The translations under genes were made by a program, and so were the position numbers. 64,000 bases of DNA, taken from contig OZ020618.1 of NCBI GenBank assembly GCA_963971575.1, positions 48,994,509-49,058,508 on the forward strand. Direction: 5' to 3'. The notes under the pieces are model-generated. The model saw nothing but the letters and a program-made list of their open reading frames with translations, had not been told where the DNA came from and did not search any database. Shown here in pieces: positions 40,293 to 51,507 of this stretch. The DNA is from Liopterus haemorrhoidalis. Taxonomy: Eukaryota > Arthropoda > Insecta > Coleoptera > Dytiscidae. Every line of letters begins with the position of its first letter. Positions within the stretch are counted from its first letter, which is position 1.

Positions 40293-41989
40293 AGTCCTCA
40301 CTTTTAAAATTCAAGTGATGATCAAAAAAAAGGTTCTGACTTATAAAAATTCTGTACACATTAGCAATAAAAATATTTTGGAATATGAATATTTTAAAAT
40401 TTAGATCAATTGAATTTAAAACATATCGTAACAAGAAAATTTACATTTTCAATTTGTATTCTGAATAAATTTTATGTCTGTACAAATGTAAAACGTATAT
40501 AATACATATATTTTTTTGTAATGTAAGCAAAAATATTTATTCCATTCGCTTACAAGAAAGTGAAATTTATATTTATGAAATATAATTTTTTCTGCGCACA
40601 TATATGACTATATATGTATATTTCAAACGTATTTTTATATTCCAGAAGGATTTTAATAAGAATATTTTCGTAAATTTATAAAGTTATAAACATAGTCTTG
40701 ATATAATAATGAATGGATGAAAAAAAAATTATATATATTTTTTTGATATTGATGCAATTTTATTCTCTTGTTCTCGCAGTTTGCTTAAGTAATTTGTTTT
40801 GATGGTCTGGTCAGTGGTAGCCATAGCTTTTTTTGTCTATCTAGTTATTGTATCAAATTGCGAGTGACTAATGCTTATAATTTTCGAGAGTTATCCTGAA
40901 AAATGTGAAAATTCATGCTTCACAGATTTTTTGTAAGATAATCAAAGCAATTCCTAATTACATGTGTGGTTTTCTCTCAAAAGAAACTTTTTTTTTGTAA
41001 AAAGTTTCCAAATTTCCAACTTAGTTTTTGTTTTATTTATCCTAGGAAGAAAGAGAATAAAAAATGTTGAAAAGTCTTTTTTGTAGGAAATGTTTTTGAA
41101 GTTGATACGATTTTATGATATTCTGTTCTTTGACAAATTCAATTTATTTAAATCGAAAGACTTTTTGTCTTTTTATGTTTTTCAAAGGGTTTTTTCGGTT
41201 CAGTTTTGAAGTTATATATCCCAATTTTTAATACATTATAGGCTAAGCTGGTAGTACATCAATGGAAGCGTATGTTTCAACTTATACAGGATGTTTGGAT
41301 AAACATTGGCTGATTTTGCTTTGCCGCTATTTTTGTTTGCGATTAGCTGTCATATCATAATTTTACAGTCGTAAATACAATTATGAATGTTGAAATTGAA
41401 GGGTTTGAAATTAAGAAAAAGGTAGATCTTTCCTTCAAATTTTTTATTTTTATACTAGATGTACATTTCGTTTACCACGTGAACATTATCAATAGTCTAT
41501 TGATAATGTTCACGTGGTTACCCCTTCACGGGATACCCCTTACGATTTTTGACTATATTTAATGGTTTTGTTTGACAATTCGCATTTTTTATAAAAATTG
41601 GGCTATAAAGACCCGATTTTTTTCAAAAATTCAAACCGCAGTTCTCTATATTTTATAGTTCTGAAGATGGAATTTTCTAAATTAAATATATATATATTAC
41701 ACATTTCGGTAGGGTGTAAAAGTATTTTTTTAAATTTAATATTTTTACAAGCCTATTTTTTTTTAATACTCACGTATCTTACTTTCACTTAAAAAATTAT
41801 TTTTATCCCAAAGGGCCATAAACCATCTAGCCGCTACGGTCACTCAGCACCTGAGTTAACAATATTAATCAGTTATCTGTATCTCTTCAAGCAGTCAACA
41901 TCTCATATTCAAAGTCAATCTCAAATACAAATTCATTTAAAAACTCTAACACTGGCATATAGCATATTTCATTTAAAATCCTGCAGATA
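40293..41989. other. No gene supported; H1 3' scrap and a perfect palindrome
   Basis: Apart from type-B minisatellite units at the left, an H1-like 3' end remnant at about 40897-40930 ('ctgaaaaatgtgaaaattc') and the palindrome at 41474-41518, I see no gene or element. 'Tacaggatgtttgg' at 41286 resembles a TIR start but no partner was found. Confidence 0.4.
41474..41518. repeat. Perfect 45-bp palindrome with two CACGTG boxes
   Basis: Arms of 22 bp (beginning ACCACGTGAACATTATC) are exact reverse complements around a single T. Each arm holds a CACGTG E-box. No larger inverted repeat extends from it. It could be a hairpin terminus, a recent fold-back remnant or a binding site for bHLH factors. 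Confidence 0.92.
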
Positions 41990-43379
41990 TTCAGACCAAT
42001 TCTGTAACTCAGTTACTATGCTCATAGTTACTAAATTTGTCACTATGAGCAAGATCAGTTACTATCATAGTAACTTTGGGGTATTTCGTATTCCGTAAGG
42101 CAAAAGTTACTACAATATTTAGTAACATGTTACTATAAAAGTTCCTATCATAGTAACTACCAAATGCTGGTGTTTATAAGTAATAACTTAGTTCTTATGA
42201 AGATAGAAATGGCGGACATTTGATTTTAAATGTAATTTTTAGATATAATAGAAAATTAAGAAGATTAGTAAAGAAAATTATATAAATTAAATATATATAA
42301 AATATGTATGTATGAGTGTAGGTAAATGTTTATATTGCAGGAGATGAAATATATTAAAGATCAAAAAGTCTTTTCCAATTCCTCATTTTTAATATGAGTT
42401 TTTTTTTTTAAATTATTAAAAAAGACTCGTAAAAAGGGGGAAGGTTATAAAAGGAGACGTATGGAAGTAATGGCAAAACAAGGAAAATGCATCGAAATAA
42501 TAAAAAAAAAACAGCTTAATGGGAGGTTCCAACCCCCAAATTCCACCCGCCTGCGCCACTGGTTCTATTGTCAAGAATTTGTCTTTGCATTCTGTTTTTT
42601 TTTTTAATTTCTTCACTCATTTTGTTTTTGTTTTTTATATTTTATAAATGTATATACCATAATATATACTATATAACAACAAAATAATGTAAACAATACA
42701 ATATTTTGACATTTTTAACCTTTTAACTGTCATCTGTATACCACCTATGCGCATGCGTGTTGCGCTTTTGTAACTAACTTCATTCTTTTCTCAGTAACTG
42801 TTACTAAGATATAATTTTCATAGCGACATCACTACAGTTGGATATGCCACACACGTTTGCTCGAGGCCGCAAACATGTTAAAATACTCTGTTTTTTTTGT
42901 GAAGCCCACTGTTTGAAAACCTCTGTTAAATATTAATGTTGTCGATAGTTGGGATCGTTTACCGTTTGTGTGGTAAAGATCTTATATAAATCAACATTTT
43001 GGCTGTTCCATGATTTGGACATGGAGCTCTAAGAGATGTCCCGCTGCGATAACCCAGTTCACTACCCACAGGACCCATGGGGCGCCACTTCGCTACCCCA
43101 AATTAGAACGTTACTCATAAAACATTCAACACGATACACTTGCTGAATTCCACAAACACTATTGACAGAATAAAATATGAACAAATAAAAAATATAAAAT
43201 CGGCTTAGAACGTCTCTTGATATTGATTTTACGATTTAGAATTGAAAAACACTATTGCAAATGAAGAGACCTGGGGAAAAACGATCTTATTCTAATATTG
43301 ACAATTTGCAAATATAATTGTGAGCTATTATTAATTAATTTTAATATGTACCCTAAATTTGTTATCACTAAATAAGAAG
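41990..43379. other. No gene; a MITE-like end at about 41996
   Basis: CAGACCAATTCTGTAACTCA at 41996 matches the end of the MITE at 49837-49982; the sequence then repeats 'agttactat' phrases without a matching right end. Around 42535-42560 a C/G-rich scrap ending 'gcgccactgg' resembles another MITE end. No coding region is supported. Confidence 0.4.
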
Positions 43380-43468
43380 GCTGTGTCAGGTGTAAATAGC
43401 TATCGTTGCTGTACGCCACATTTTTAGGGTTTTGTAGGTATGACCAAAAAACCCTTATACCGTCATTT

Positions 43469-43472
43469 TGTC

Positions 43473-43540
<68 letters not shown>

Positions 43541-43541
43541 T

Positions 43542-43572
<31 letters not shown>

Positions 43573-43573
43573 T

Positions 43574-43626
<53 letters not shown>
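43469..43626. repeat. (GTCT)n microsatellite of the H1 copy
   Basis: About 38 units of GTCT with two TTCT interruptions. It lies 48 bp from the element start, the position of the shorter tracts in other H1 copies. It creates artefactual open frames of repeated CLSV or QTDR on both strands. Confidence 0.97.
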
Positions 43627-44092
43627 TCGGTAAAAATTGTAGCCAAACGGCTAAACCTAGAGAGTTGAAATTTGGCATGCTTATACAACTCTTTGACCCG
43701 CATATAGGAAAAATACTAAAACATCTAAAAAACATACCCCCCTAAAAATATAAACAAATATGTGCTCATCGAAAACAAAAATATTTTTTTTAAATTCTGA
43801 GTAGGGTATCAAATGAAAGCCCTTAGTACGTGGATTAACGATCAAATTTTTATTTTTGCAAAATAAATTATTTTGATGCGATTTTTGCCAAAAATGTGCA
43901 AAAAAAATTTTGTCCCACACCTGTAGCCCAGATGGTTTAAACTAAAAATCTAAAAAAATTCTAAGTAATGTATATTGGTGTGAACCGAAATAGTACAACA
44001 GGAATTTTTGATCAGATTATGTTTTTGGAAAATAACGCAATTTTTGTGGTTTTTGGTTCACAAAGTACAAAAGTTATACCAATGTAAGACAC

Positions 44093-44180
44093 TCACATGC
44101 ATGGCGTGCGATGGCGACATGCGTTAGAGCACTCTTAAACTGGCTGGAAAACGAAGGTTTTCGAGTTCGAGTACGGAGTG
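44093..44180 (+). other. tRNA-like insert in the H1 copy at 43421
   Basis: Between 'atgtaagacac' and 'aattttatttttt' lies a D-arm-like GACATGCGTTAGAGCAC, a middle with CTCTTAAACTGG, and a box-B-like GAGTTCGAGTAC. The length and long middle suggest descent from a tRNA with a long variable arm (Leu or Ser type) or an intron-bearing tRNA. The acceptor stem is not convincing. Confidence 0.5.
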
Positions 44181-44470
44181 AATTTTATTTTTTCTGTTTT
44201 TTTTTTGCATTTTTATTATGTTGAAATTATTTTGTCAAAATTCTAGTTATATTTTGACAAATGTTGTATTTAATTTTTAAGAGCGTAAATTTAATAACCA
44301 GTCTTATTATATGATTAACAGACGATAAATTATTTTAAAAATATCGTTCATTTTGCCGTGATTACTACAAAATAAAATTTGTCCTACACACTCAGCATAC
44401 CGCCTTCACTTATTATATACCTGCGAAACCCTGAAATGTGTGAATATTCACACTTCACATCAATTTTTTA

Positions 44471-44537
44471 ACTAACTAACTCACTTACTAAATATTTACA
44501 AAACCGTGTGAAAATTCACACTTCACGTCAATTTTTT
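44471..44537 (+). repeat. Second H1 3' end in tandem
   Basis: Directly after the 43421 element comes another H1 3' terminus: 'ctcacttactaaatattt', ACAAAACC, hairpin GTGTGAAAATTCACAC, CTTCACGTCAATTTTTT. The sequence from 44538 to 45284 has weak H1 similarity ('catttatctacgtcttaagagc' near 44925) and no gene. Confidence 0.8.
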
Positions 44538-45284
44538 ATAAATTTTATTAACAAAGTTTCTTTTAGTTTCAACTGTACTCTTCAAAAAATGAATGCATCC
44601 GTAGCAAATTTACAAACACAATAAAAATAAAACAAACATTAATTTAGTTGAATATAAGTACCGTTATATTTTATTTTGATCATTTGGTACATCCTGTATT
44701 GTTGAATTTATCTTGTAATCTGTTGAAAGATATAAAAGGCAGATTTACAATATAAAAATAGTCTGAAAGTCTGATAGGGGACTACTGTTTTTAATTTCTT
44801 GATAGCACTTATGACATCATAACATGGCGGTCTTCATAACTTCGTGTATTTAATAACAGTATAAATTCTTTGTAAATTAAATAAAAATTCTGATAAAAGA
44901 ATGGACAGTAACTACTCTTCTTTCATTTATCTACGTCTTAAGAGCTTTTAATAGATACTACACATTAAATTTTTTTTAAATTATAATTTTTTTCAACGGC
45001 TAAAAGTATTATAAAATTATCCTATATTAATGTCAACTAACATCTCACGTCAATTTTACCTTTTTCAAGGTGAGGAAAAAGTAATGCAACGTGGCTATAT
45101 ATTTTTTTATTATTGAATTAAAAAAAAAAAATAGAATAAAGTTACTTGGTACAAGGTGTTTTATATTTTTTATATTTTTTCAAATAGGAAATGTGTCATT
45201 TTTAAATTTTTGGCAATTTCAATTTTTGGAATCAGCAAAACTTTTTACTTCGGGTATTATAAAATAAAACAATTGGCAGGTTAC

Positions 45285-45535
45285 ATAATAAAATGGAGGG
45301 GGCGACGGCCCCTAACGCACCAAGGAAAGGGGCGCCATTGCGCGAAGATGAGGATCTTTTTTTTTTTGCTCGTCACCTGGATTTTGGGAGGTGAGGACCT
45401 TGTTTTTTTTTGCTCGTCACCTGGATTTTGGGAGGTGAGGACCTTATTTTTTTTTGCTCATCACTTAAATTTTGAGGGGTAAGAACCTTGTTTTTATTTA
45501 TCAAGGGCGCCAAAACACGGTACTGCCCCTAGCGC
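45285..45535. repeat. Minisatellite-bearing block of a probable MITE
   Basis: About three units of a type-A-like minisatellite (CTCGTCACCTGGATTTTGGG, then AGGTGAGGACC) lie between 'gggggcgacggcccc' with 'ggggcgccattgcg' on the left and 'agggcgccaaaacacgg' on the right. The flanks look like a small GC-rich transposon, but clear inverted ends were not defined. Confidence 0.6.
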
Positions 45536-46339
45536 AAGTTTTCCTTACTACGGCTTTTGCTTACTGCGCAAGTTTTCCTTAATGGGGATAAGCGAATATG
45601 AAATTTTATCCGCATCCGATCCCCAAAAAAGTTGTGAATATCCGCGGATAATCCGTGGATACCCGCGGATTTGCAGGGCTCTAGCTATAAGTAGGTATAT
45701 ATGAATCAAAATGAAACTCAGTTCCTGGTTGTGTTTAATTTAATATCATTCTACAATCTATAAGTTTATTATTTCTTGGTTATACCTACGAAAGCCTAGC
45801 TAAGAGTCCATTAAAAATATCCCAATTTTATATATTTAATCCCTAATTGTGCATAATATGTAAACATTATTACTAATTTGTCGGTTGTGAACCGTTCTTT
45901 TCGATTCCCATCTACCTGATAATGCAGTAAGTCTATTTGTTTTATTTTTATGAATGAAGTTCAGTGATTTGTTACAGTGTTCGGCACTGAAGCGAAACAA
46001 TTAATTTCGTAAGGAATTCTTCTACCTCCGCTAAAATTAGTCGAGGGTATTCTAAACCCGCTTTTAATAAGTTAATTTATATGGGCAAGGTTATTTTCGG
46101 TGATAAACTTTGGTATTTATATTTTAAAAATAATCTCAAACCCCCTAATTACACTCATTTATTTAAAAGAGCTCACGACACTTAATTAACCAGAGACTTG
46201 CTGACACATATTTTATATATTTATTAGGTTGGATAAACTTTTAATTTTTAGAGGTTAGATTACTTGGACAACTTTAATATACATGGTACTTCACGTTTAA
46301 GTGCCCTAATTTAAAATATGAACCTTAAAACAAGTAAAA
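45536..46339. other. No gene or recognised element
   Basis: 'Atccgcggataatccgtgga' near 45640 belongs to a GC-rich scrap ending 'gcagggctctag', possibly a hAT end. No gene is supported. Confidence 0.35.
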
Positions 46340-46847
46340 CCAGTGACGAAGGAAAACCTTCGCTAGACTTGCCCAACCATAAAAAAAATAATAATAAAAA
46401 AAAATACATAATTTTTTTTTTTAAATTTAAAAAAAGATTTAGGTAAAACTTCAAAAATACATCAAATTATGTCTAATACATTTTTTTGTCCAAGGCTTGG
46501 TTTACTAGTTACGAATTTTTTTAAATTTTAATGTTTAATAACTTCCGTTTCCGGTTTAGGATTTTAATAAAAAACAATAGGGTTCTTCCCAGTTATTAGG
46601 AGAATTTTTTAGTACCAGAACGAACTCTTTAAGTTAAACCGTTTTTGAGTTATCGTGTATACACAGACACACAGTAACACAGACACACACACACACACAG
46701 ACACACACACATACGGACGGCACTTCGAAAATAGGTTTTTTGAATTCCCTGGACCATGAAACGTGGTCATCAGTCAAAATCTCGACATCGAAAATTTTCG
46801 CGATTACAATACTTGCCCCTTATATATTAAGGTCGGGCAAGTAAAAA
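46340..46847 (-). mobile_element. Complete H3 Helentron-like (HINE-type) element
   Basis: Minus strand: 5' TTTTTACTTGCCCGACC, then TATATAAGGGGCAAGTATTG, a GTGT microsatellite (plus-strand ACAC at about 46665-46710), and 'cggtttaacttaaagag'. The 3' end is the inverted subterminal repeat GGTTGGGCAAG, the hairpin CGAAGG-TTTT-CCTTCG and CACTGG. About 508 bp, non-coding. The TATATAAGGG-GTATTGT phrase after the subterminal repeat is shared with H2, so the two families are probably related. Confidence 0.8.
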
Positions 46848-47454
46848 TCAGCTGTGGCCACCACAGGACCAACCGCCATCATAAAGTACTTGTTTAAAAT
46901 ACATTCTAGCAGCACAGAAGAAATAACTTGGCCTAATATTTTCTAACATAGATATTATTTATCATAACCATGGAAACGTTACATATAAGTATGAAAAAAC
47001 AGATACTTTGAAAAAATTTCGAAACATTTTTCAAAAATGTTTCGTTTTATCAAAAAATGTCTCAAATAAAAGTTGTTAGTTATTGCTTTTATAGCAACTT
47101 TCGTTAAAAACATTTTTTCTAAATATTTTTCTGTTGTTAAATATTCGCAAAAATCTTAAAATCGACACGAGTAAACTCCCATTTCTAGTCAACCGATTTT
47201 TACCAAAAGTTGATCAACTCGTGCCATTGATGTCAAAAGCTTAAATATGAAGATTCATAAAAATCCATTTAGCCGAATTTGCTCTGCACGTGTACACAGA
47301 CAGACGGACGGACAGACAGACAGACAGACAGACGTAAAAATAGTCAAAACGTTATGTAGGGACGTCAATTCGTGGAGATCCATCGAAATCTCGAAATGTC
47401 AAAATCGGTATGATCACAATACCTGCCTTATATATGTTGGCGGTCGGTAAAAAA
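46843..47454 (-). mobile_element. Complete H2 Helentron-like element abutting H3
   Basis: The left side is the H2 3' end (AAAAATCAGCTGTGGCCACC, then ACCAACCGCCATCAT) sharing its A run with the start of the H3 element; the right side is the inverted 5' end (ATGTTGGCGGTCGGTAAAAA). A GACG/GACA tract lies at 47297-47333. About 612 bp, no nested insertion. Confidence 0.88.
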
Positions 47455-47491
47455 TTCTCTGGTCATATATGCGTAAACGCTTCGATTTGGT

Positions 47492-47558
47492 ATCAATAAT
47501 ATTGAAGGTATTTTATTGATCAATAATATTGAAGGTGTTTTATTGATCAATAATATTG
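47492..47558. repeat. 27-bp tandem repeat, about 2.5 units
   Basis: The unit begins ATCAATAATATTGAAGGT and ends GTTTTATTG; the two full units differ by one base. The sequence to 48060 has no recognised gene. Confidence 0.85.
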
Positions 47559-48069
47559 GCGGGGAAGCCCACAGATGGCTCAATATTGTTCAATACTTCA
47601 GTATTGACTCTGATTTCATCCGCATTTTGCAATTTAGAGAGCTAATGTGTCACAAAATGACTGACAACTTTTTTAAATGCAGGTATACTATTTCCTATTA
47701 CTAATGAAATGTCCACCCTAACTTATTGATTCCAATAATAGCTGAAAGTATAACCATTATACCTGCTGAGTTTATGGTTCTGTTAATTGTAGTTGACAGG
47801 ACCGTAATAATTATTTAAAATAAACGTGTTTCCTTATATGCTATTTAGAATGAACTGTATATACTCACATGACATTCCTTCACATTTTTATCAGGCTTAG
47901 GACAGGCTATGTTTGAATTATAAATATAGGCATTTTATTGTTTTAAAGTCTCTATAGTATATATTAAATACTTCAAATTTGCTCAAACAACAATCATTCT
48001 TTTTTTGAACTTGTCAATTTATGGTAATTTAAAATTATTAAAATATTAATCATTATCACTATTATCATT

Positions 48070-48656
48070 GTTTATCACTATCAGAGTTTGTGTCACTACC
48101 ACTGTCATTTAAATTAATAATTATTGAAGATTTATTTGGTGGATTTATAAAAAAAAAATGTTTCAATTGTCTTTATATGTTCTACACATTTTTTCCACAA
48201 ATCACTACTTATTGCACTTGTTTCGTCTTTAATTAATTGCACTACTATGTCACTTTCTGTCGGTGTTTTATTTTTCCGGCGCACATTACTTTATTAGTTC
48301 TAAAGCTACTATCTATTTTCTTGAACACTTGTAAATCGGGTCATTTTCGCTGCTGATTTTTGTCAGGAACAATGATACGTTGAATTGTTCTGTATGGAAC
48401 ACTAGTTAATTCCGCAGTTCTAAGTATAGGTTTGCCATTACCTTCCGAAACTAACTTTTTTAAACGTTCAGTATCAGAACTTTGCAATCTTCTGACAAAT
48501 GAATTTTTTTTTAGTAGACACGTCCGTATTTTCGCATTCTACGTCAACGTCTACATTTTCGCACTCCAAATCACCTTGCACAGAATCGCTATTTTCACTA
48601 CAGAAATTAGGAATTTCTTCAAAATCTTCAAAATGTATGCACGCTATGAACGTTGA
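48070..48656 (-). pseudogene. IS630/Tc1-like transposon remnant with deleted catalytic core (tentative)
   Basis: The minus strand first encodes an acidic stretch (CENVDVDVECENTDVST) and then LKKLVSEGNGKPILRTAELT with VPYRTIQRI, a helix-turn-helix-like segment. After a gap it encodes IVVQLIKDETSAISSDLWKK, CVEHIKTIE and finally INLNDSGSDTNSDSD. The last phrases resemble the C-terminus of IS630-Tc1-like DDE transposases found in insects. No DDE motif remains and there are frameshifts. The identification is from phrase memory only. Confidence 0.45.
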
Positions 48657-48732
48657 AAATTAACTAACAAACAAGTATAACAACCCCTAAAATTTAGAAA
48701 CAATACGATTATAAATTTGGAAAATATACTTA

Positions 48733-48991
48733 GGCCCGGTTTTTCCACCTTCAGATAAAGTTCCAGGTAACTATATGACAGATAAGGTTATTTGTAACTT
48801 CATCTGCTGAGTAAATGTCATCCCTTCTTTCTATACAAATGTATATATCGGATAGTTATCTAACGTATAATGAGACTGACGTATTGGATTCACTGACTGG
48901 TATTGACATTTATTCAGCAGATGAAGTTACAAATAACCTTATCTGTCAGATAGTTACCTGGAACTTTATCTGAAGGTGGAAAGACCGGGCC
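48733..48991. mobile_element. Palindromic MITE, PIF/Harbinger type, arms about 90 bp
   Basis: Almost the whole 259-bp element is an inverted repeat starting GGCCCGGTTTTTCCACC and ending GAAAGACCGGGCC. It is flanked by a TTA duplication (48730-48732 and 48992-48994), consistent with the TWA target of PIF/Harbinger. The arms differ at only a few positions, so it is young. Confidence 0.92.
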
Positions 48992-48994
48992 TTA

Positions 48995-49836
48995 ATGGTT
49001 TTTAAACTGTTATAGTTCAATTATACATCTTTTCTATTTAAATTTAATATTCCCTTAATACCTCTCATATTCTTTTTACAGCATTCAGGGCCATTTTATT
49101 TTGGAAATACTATAATGACGTGTATGATTTTGTTAAGAGTTGACGATTTAATCTTAAGTTGTTGGTCTATTAGTGCATACGTGGCTTTATTGTCTTCTTC
49201 AATTATCAACAGCAGCAACCATTATCAAAGCTACAAAGAACTATCTACTATTGAACATATTATTATAATCATGCCGGTTTTCAGGATCTACCTATCCTTC
49301 TCATGGCACGAGACACTATTATGTTGTGAAGCACTCACTTCTTAAAAACTTTTTGTCAAATTTAATGTTGCATATATATGTATGTATCAGCGGCACTAGA
49401 GATTCCAACTTGATAGACACGATTGTGTTTCCGTTATATCAAGATAACATAGTGTATTGTCTGAATGGCAATTCTCGACAAGTGGAGAACATATTGTTCC
49501 CAGGTAGCGAACTTACACCATTACAGAGAACATCATCATGATTTCTGAACAACTGGGGAATTTCATCCGCTAGTTCGGCTAGATTAGCTCCGTGCTCAAC
49601 TAAATAACGTTCATTCACCACCGTGGAGAACATTGCAACTTGCTGAACAAATTTCAAGAGCAACATTAAAACAATTTAAATACTGTCACAATTAACGAAA
49701 TGGTTAGCCCTAAAAAGTTGAAATATAACATTCATATAAAGCTTTTTGATCCACATGTAAATCCACCTTAGGAAAAATTTTGATTTTTTGAAACAACCAA
49801 TGCCGAATTAACCTAGTAGCAAAAGCAGTATACAAT
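48995..49836. other. No gene supported; faint H1 trace
   Basis: 'Ccctaaaaagttgaaatat' with 'ctttttgatccacatgt' (49708-49762) resembles the part of H1 after the microsatellite. Short open frames here carry no domain. Confidence 0.35.
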
Positions 49837-49982
49837 CAGATCAATTCTGTAAAAAAATACTGTGTAGGAACGTTACTACGAGATAAAATATTATAAAAAG
49901 TACAATGTGACGAATTATAAAAAGCTCATAGTGACGAATTTAGTTACTATTTTCATAGTAACTGAGTTACAGAATTGGTCTG
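49837..49982. mobile_element. Small MITE (CAGACCAATTCTGTA family), 146 bp
   Basis: Inverted ends CAGATCAATTCTGTA and TACAGAATTGGTCTG are flanked by AAT on both sides, a possible 3-bp duplication. A related end lies at 41996. It abuts the left end of a mariner. Confidence 0.72.
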
Positions 49983-50745
49983 AATGTGTGTAAATTAAGT
50001 AACCGGACTGAGTTTGAACTCGCTAGAGTAATTTTGTTGTCCGTAGAGATTTTTTTCGTGAAACAGTTTTTTCTAGTGCGTTCTAAAAATGAGTGACATT
50101 CATTTCGAGCAACGGTGTGCTATCAGTTTTGCTTCAAACTCGAGCACAGTGCAACGGAAACTTTGGCAAAACTTCAGAAGTCCTACAAAGACAGTGTTTT
50201 GTCAAGGGCCCAGGTTTTTTGGTGGTTTAAGGCATTTTCAGAAGGAAGAAAGTTGATTGAAGATGAATCACGCAGCGGAAAGCCTTCATCTTCAAGAACC
50301 GATGAAAATGTTGACAGAATCTTGTGCGTTCAGATCGTCGGTTGACAGTCAGAATGATCGGGGAAGAGTTGAATTTTACTCACACTACCGTCCATCAGAT
50401 TTAGACCAATGAATTGGGGATGAGAAAAATCTGCGCAAAAATGGTTTCCAAAACCTTTCACAGGAGCAGTTTTTGGTCAGTAAAAACATTCTTATGGCTC
50501 CTCAGCCTCCTTATTTGCCTGACTTGAGTCTGTGACTTTTTCCTCTTCCCAAGATTGAAAAATCACCTCAAGGGACGTCATTTTGGGACACTCGAAAACA
50601 TTCAAACGTCCGTAACCAATCAGCTGAAATCTATTCCAGTATCCAAGTTCCAGCACTGCTATGAGGATTGGAAGAACCGTCTTCAGCGCTGTGGTTTCCC
50701 AAGGAAGTTATTTTGAGGGAGATAATATTGAATTGTAATTCTACT
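49983..50745 (+). pseudogene. mariner (MarA) copy with N-terminal helix-turn-helix, internally deleted
   Basis: The left TIR includes TAAGTAACCGGACTGA. The coding start MSDIHFEQRCAIS (50090) breaks after a few codons, then FKLEHSATETLAKLQKSY and SRAQVFWWFKAFSEGRKLIE follow: the paired helix-turn-helix region of mariner transposases. After about 50340 the frame is broken; the catalytic centre is mostly deleted and the C-terminal part is present only as fragments ('cctccttatttgcctgac', 'agcactgctatgagg'). The right TIR is missing. Confidence 0.85.
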
Positions 50746-51507
50746 CGTTTTAGTTATTTAGATGGGCTAGGTGCAAATAGCAATCGTTGCTGTGCGCCAA
50801 AAATTAAACTACCTAACTAAATTCAATTGGTTTACTATAACTGGAAAACACCATTATGCCGGGTTTACATTGGTAGAGTAAAAGAGCTAGTAACTAGCGC
50901 AAGTACTACGCGCTTTACTCTACTATCTTATTTTCGGGATAGTACCTCGTAAACACGTAACAATATACACACATACAGTGCTCACATTTAGAAAGACGGA
51001 AGGAGAAAGAAAAAATACCCTTCCTATTCTCTCATAAACAAAGTTTAAAATTTTCATCACAGTTCATTTAGTATGATTCAACATAACGTAGGTCTGTTCT
51101 TGGAGCGTTGCTAAAGTAATGAGCACCATAAATGTCAGGAATTAGAAATATAGATTGAGGGGTGCTTGCTTCCCTCTGTTCTCTGTTAAACTGAATATTA
51201 GGTGGACCCTGGGGCAGTTGGCTCATTGATCTGGGTTTTGTCTCGCCTTTTCCACCGCCCCACGCCACACCTGGTGGACGAGGGACGACGAAGGGACACG
51301 GGGAACTAAACACACTCGTCTATGCCACCCCTATATTTAAAACAGTAAATGTAATCGGAGTTGTTATAAGTAAATTTTAAAACCACATGGGTTTTCACGA
51401 GAGATTTTACTTTCACATATCATTCAATACTGAGTTTTCAACAGATGAGCACGAATTTTCTTCTATCTATATAAATATAAATGGAGGCTATTTGTTTTCT
51501 CAGTCAT
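50746..51507. other. No gene supported
   Basis: A dispersed 40-bp motif lies at 50763-50805 (see findings). The 81-codon open frame at 51068-51313 (minus) is proline-rich with no domain. 'Gccgggtttacattggtaga' at 50858 resembles a MITE end. Confidence 0.35.

Larger units (their letters stand above)
43421..44469 (+). mobile_element. Complete H1 Helentron-like (HINE-type) element, plus orientation
   Basis: Starts TTTTTAGGGTTTTGTAGGTA, has the longest GTCT tract in the window, then the standard internal order and a tRNA-like insert at 44093. It ends with ATACCTGCGAAACCCTGAAA, the hairpin GTGTGAATATTCACAC and CTTCACATCAATTTTTT. The part near 44310-44400 is shared with the fragment at 4598 rather than with 35764, so 3' regions differ between copies. 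Confidence 0.9.

Noticed and set aside
43406..43745. Long open frames made of repeated CLSV or QTDR on both strands (also 32506-32822, 56770-57052)
   Set aside because: They arise from the GTCT/GACA microsatellite of Helentron-like elements. A 4-bp repeat is open in several frames on both strands, and there is no domain or splice support.
51068..51313. 81-codon proline-rich frame as a gene
   Set aside because: No domain, and the region is a GC-richer patch in which chance frames are longer.
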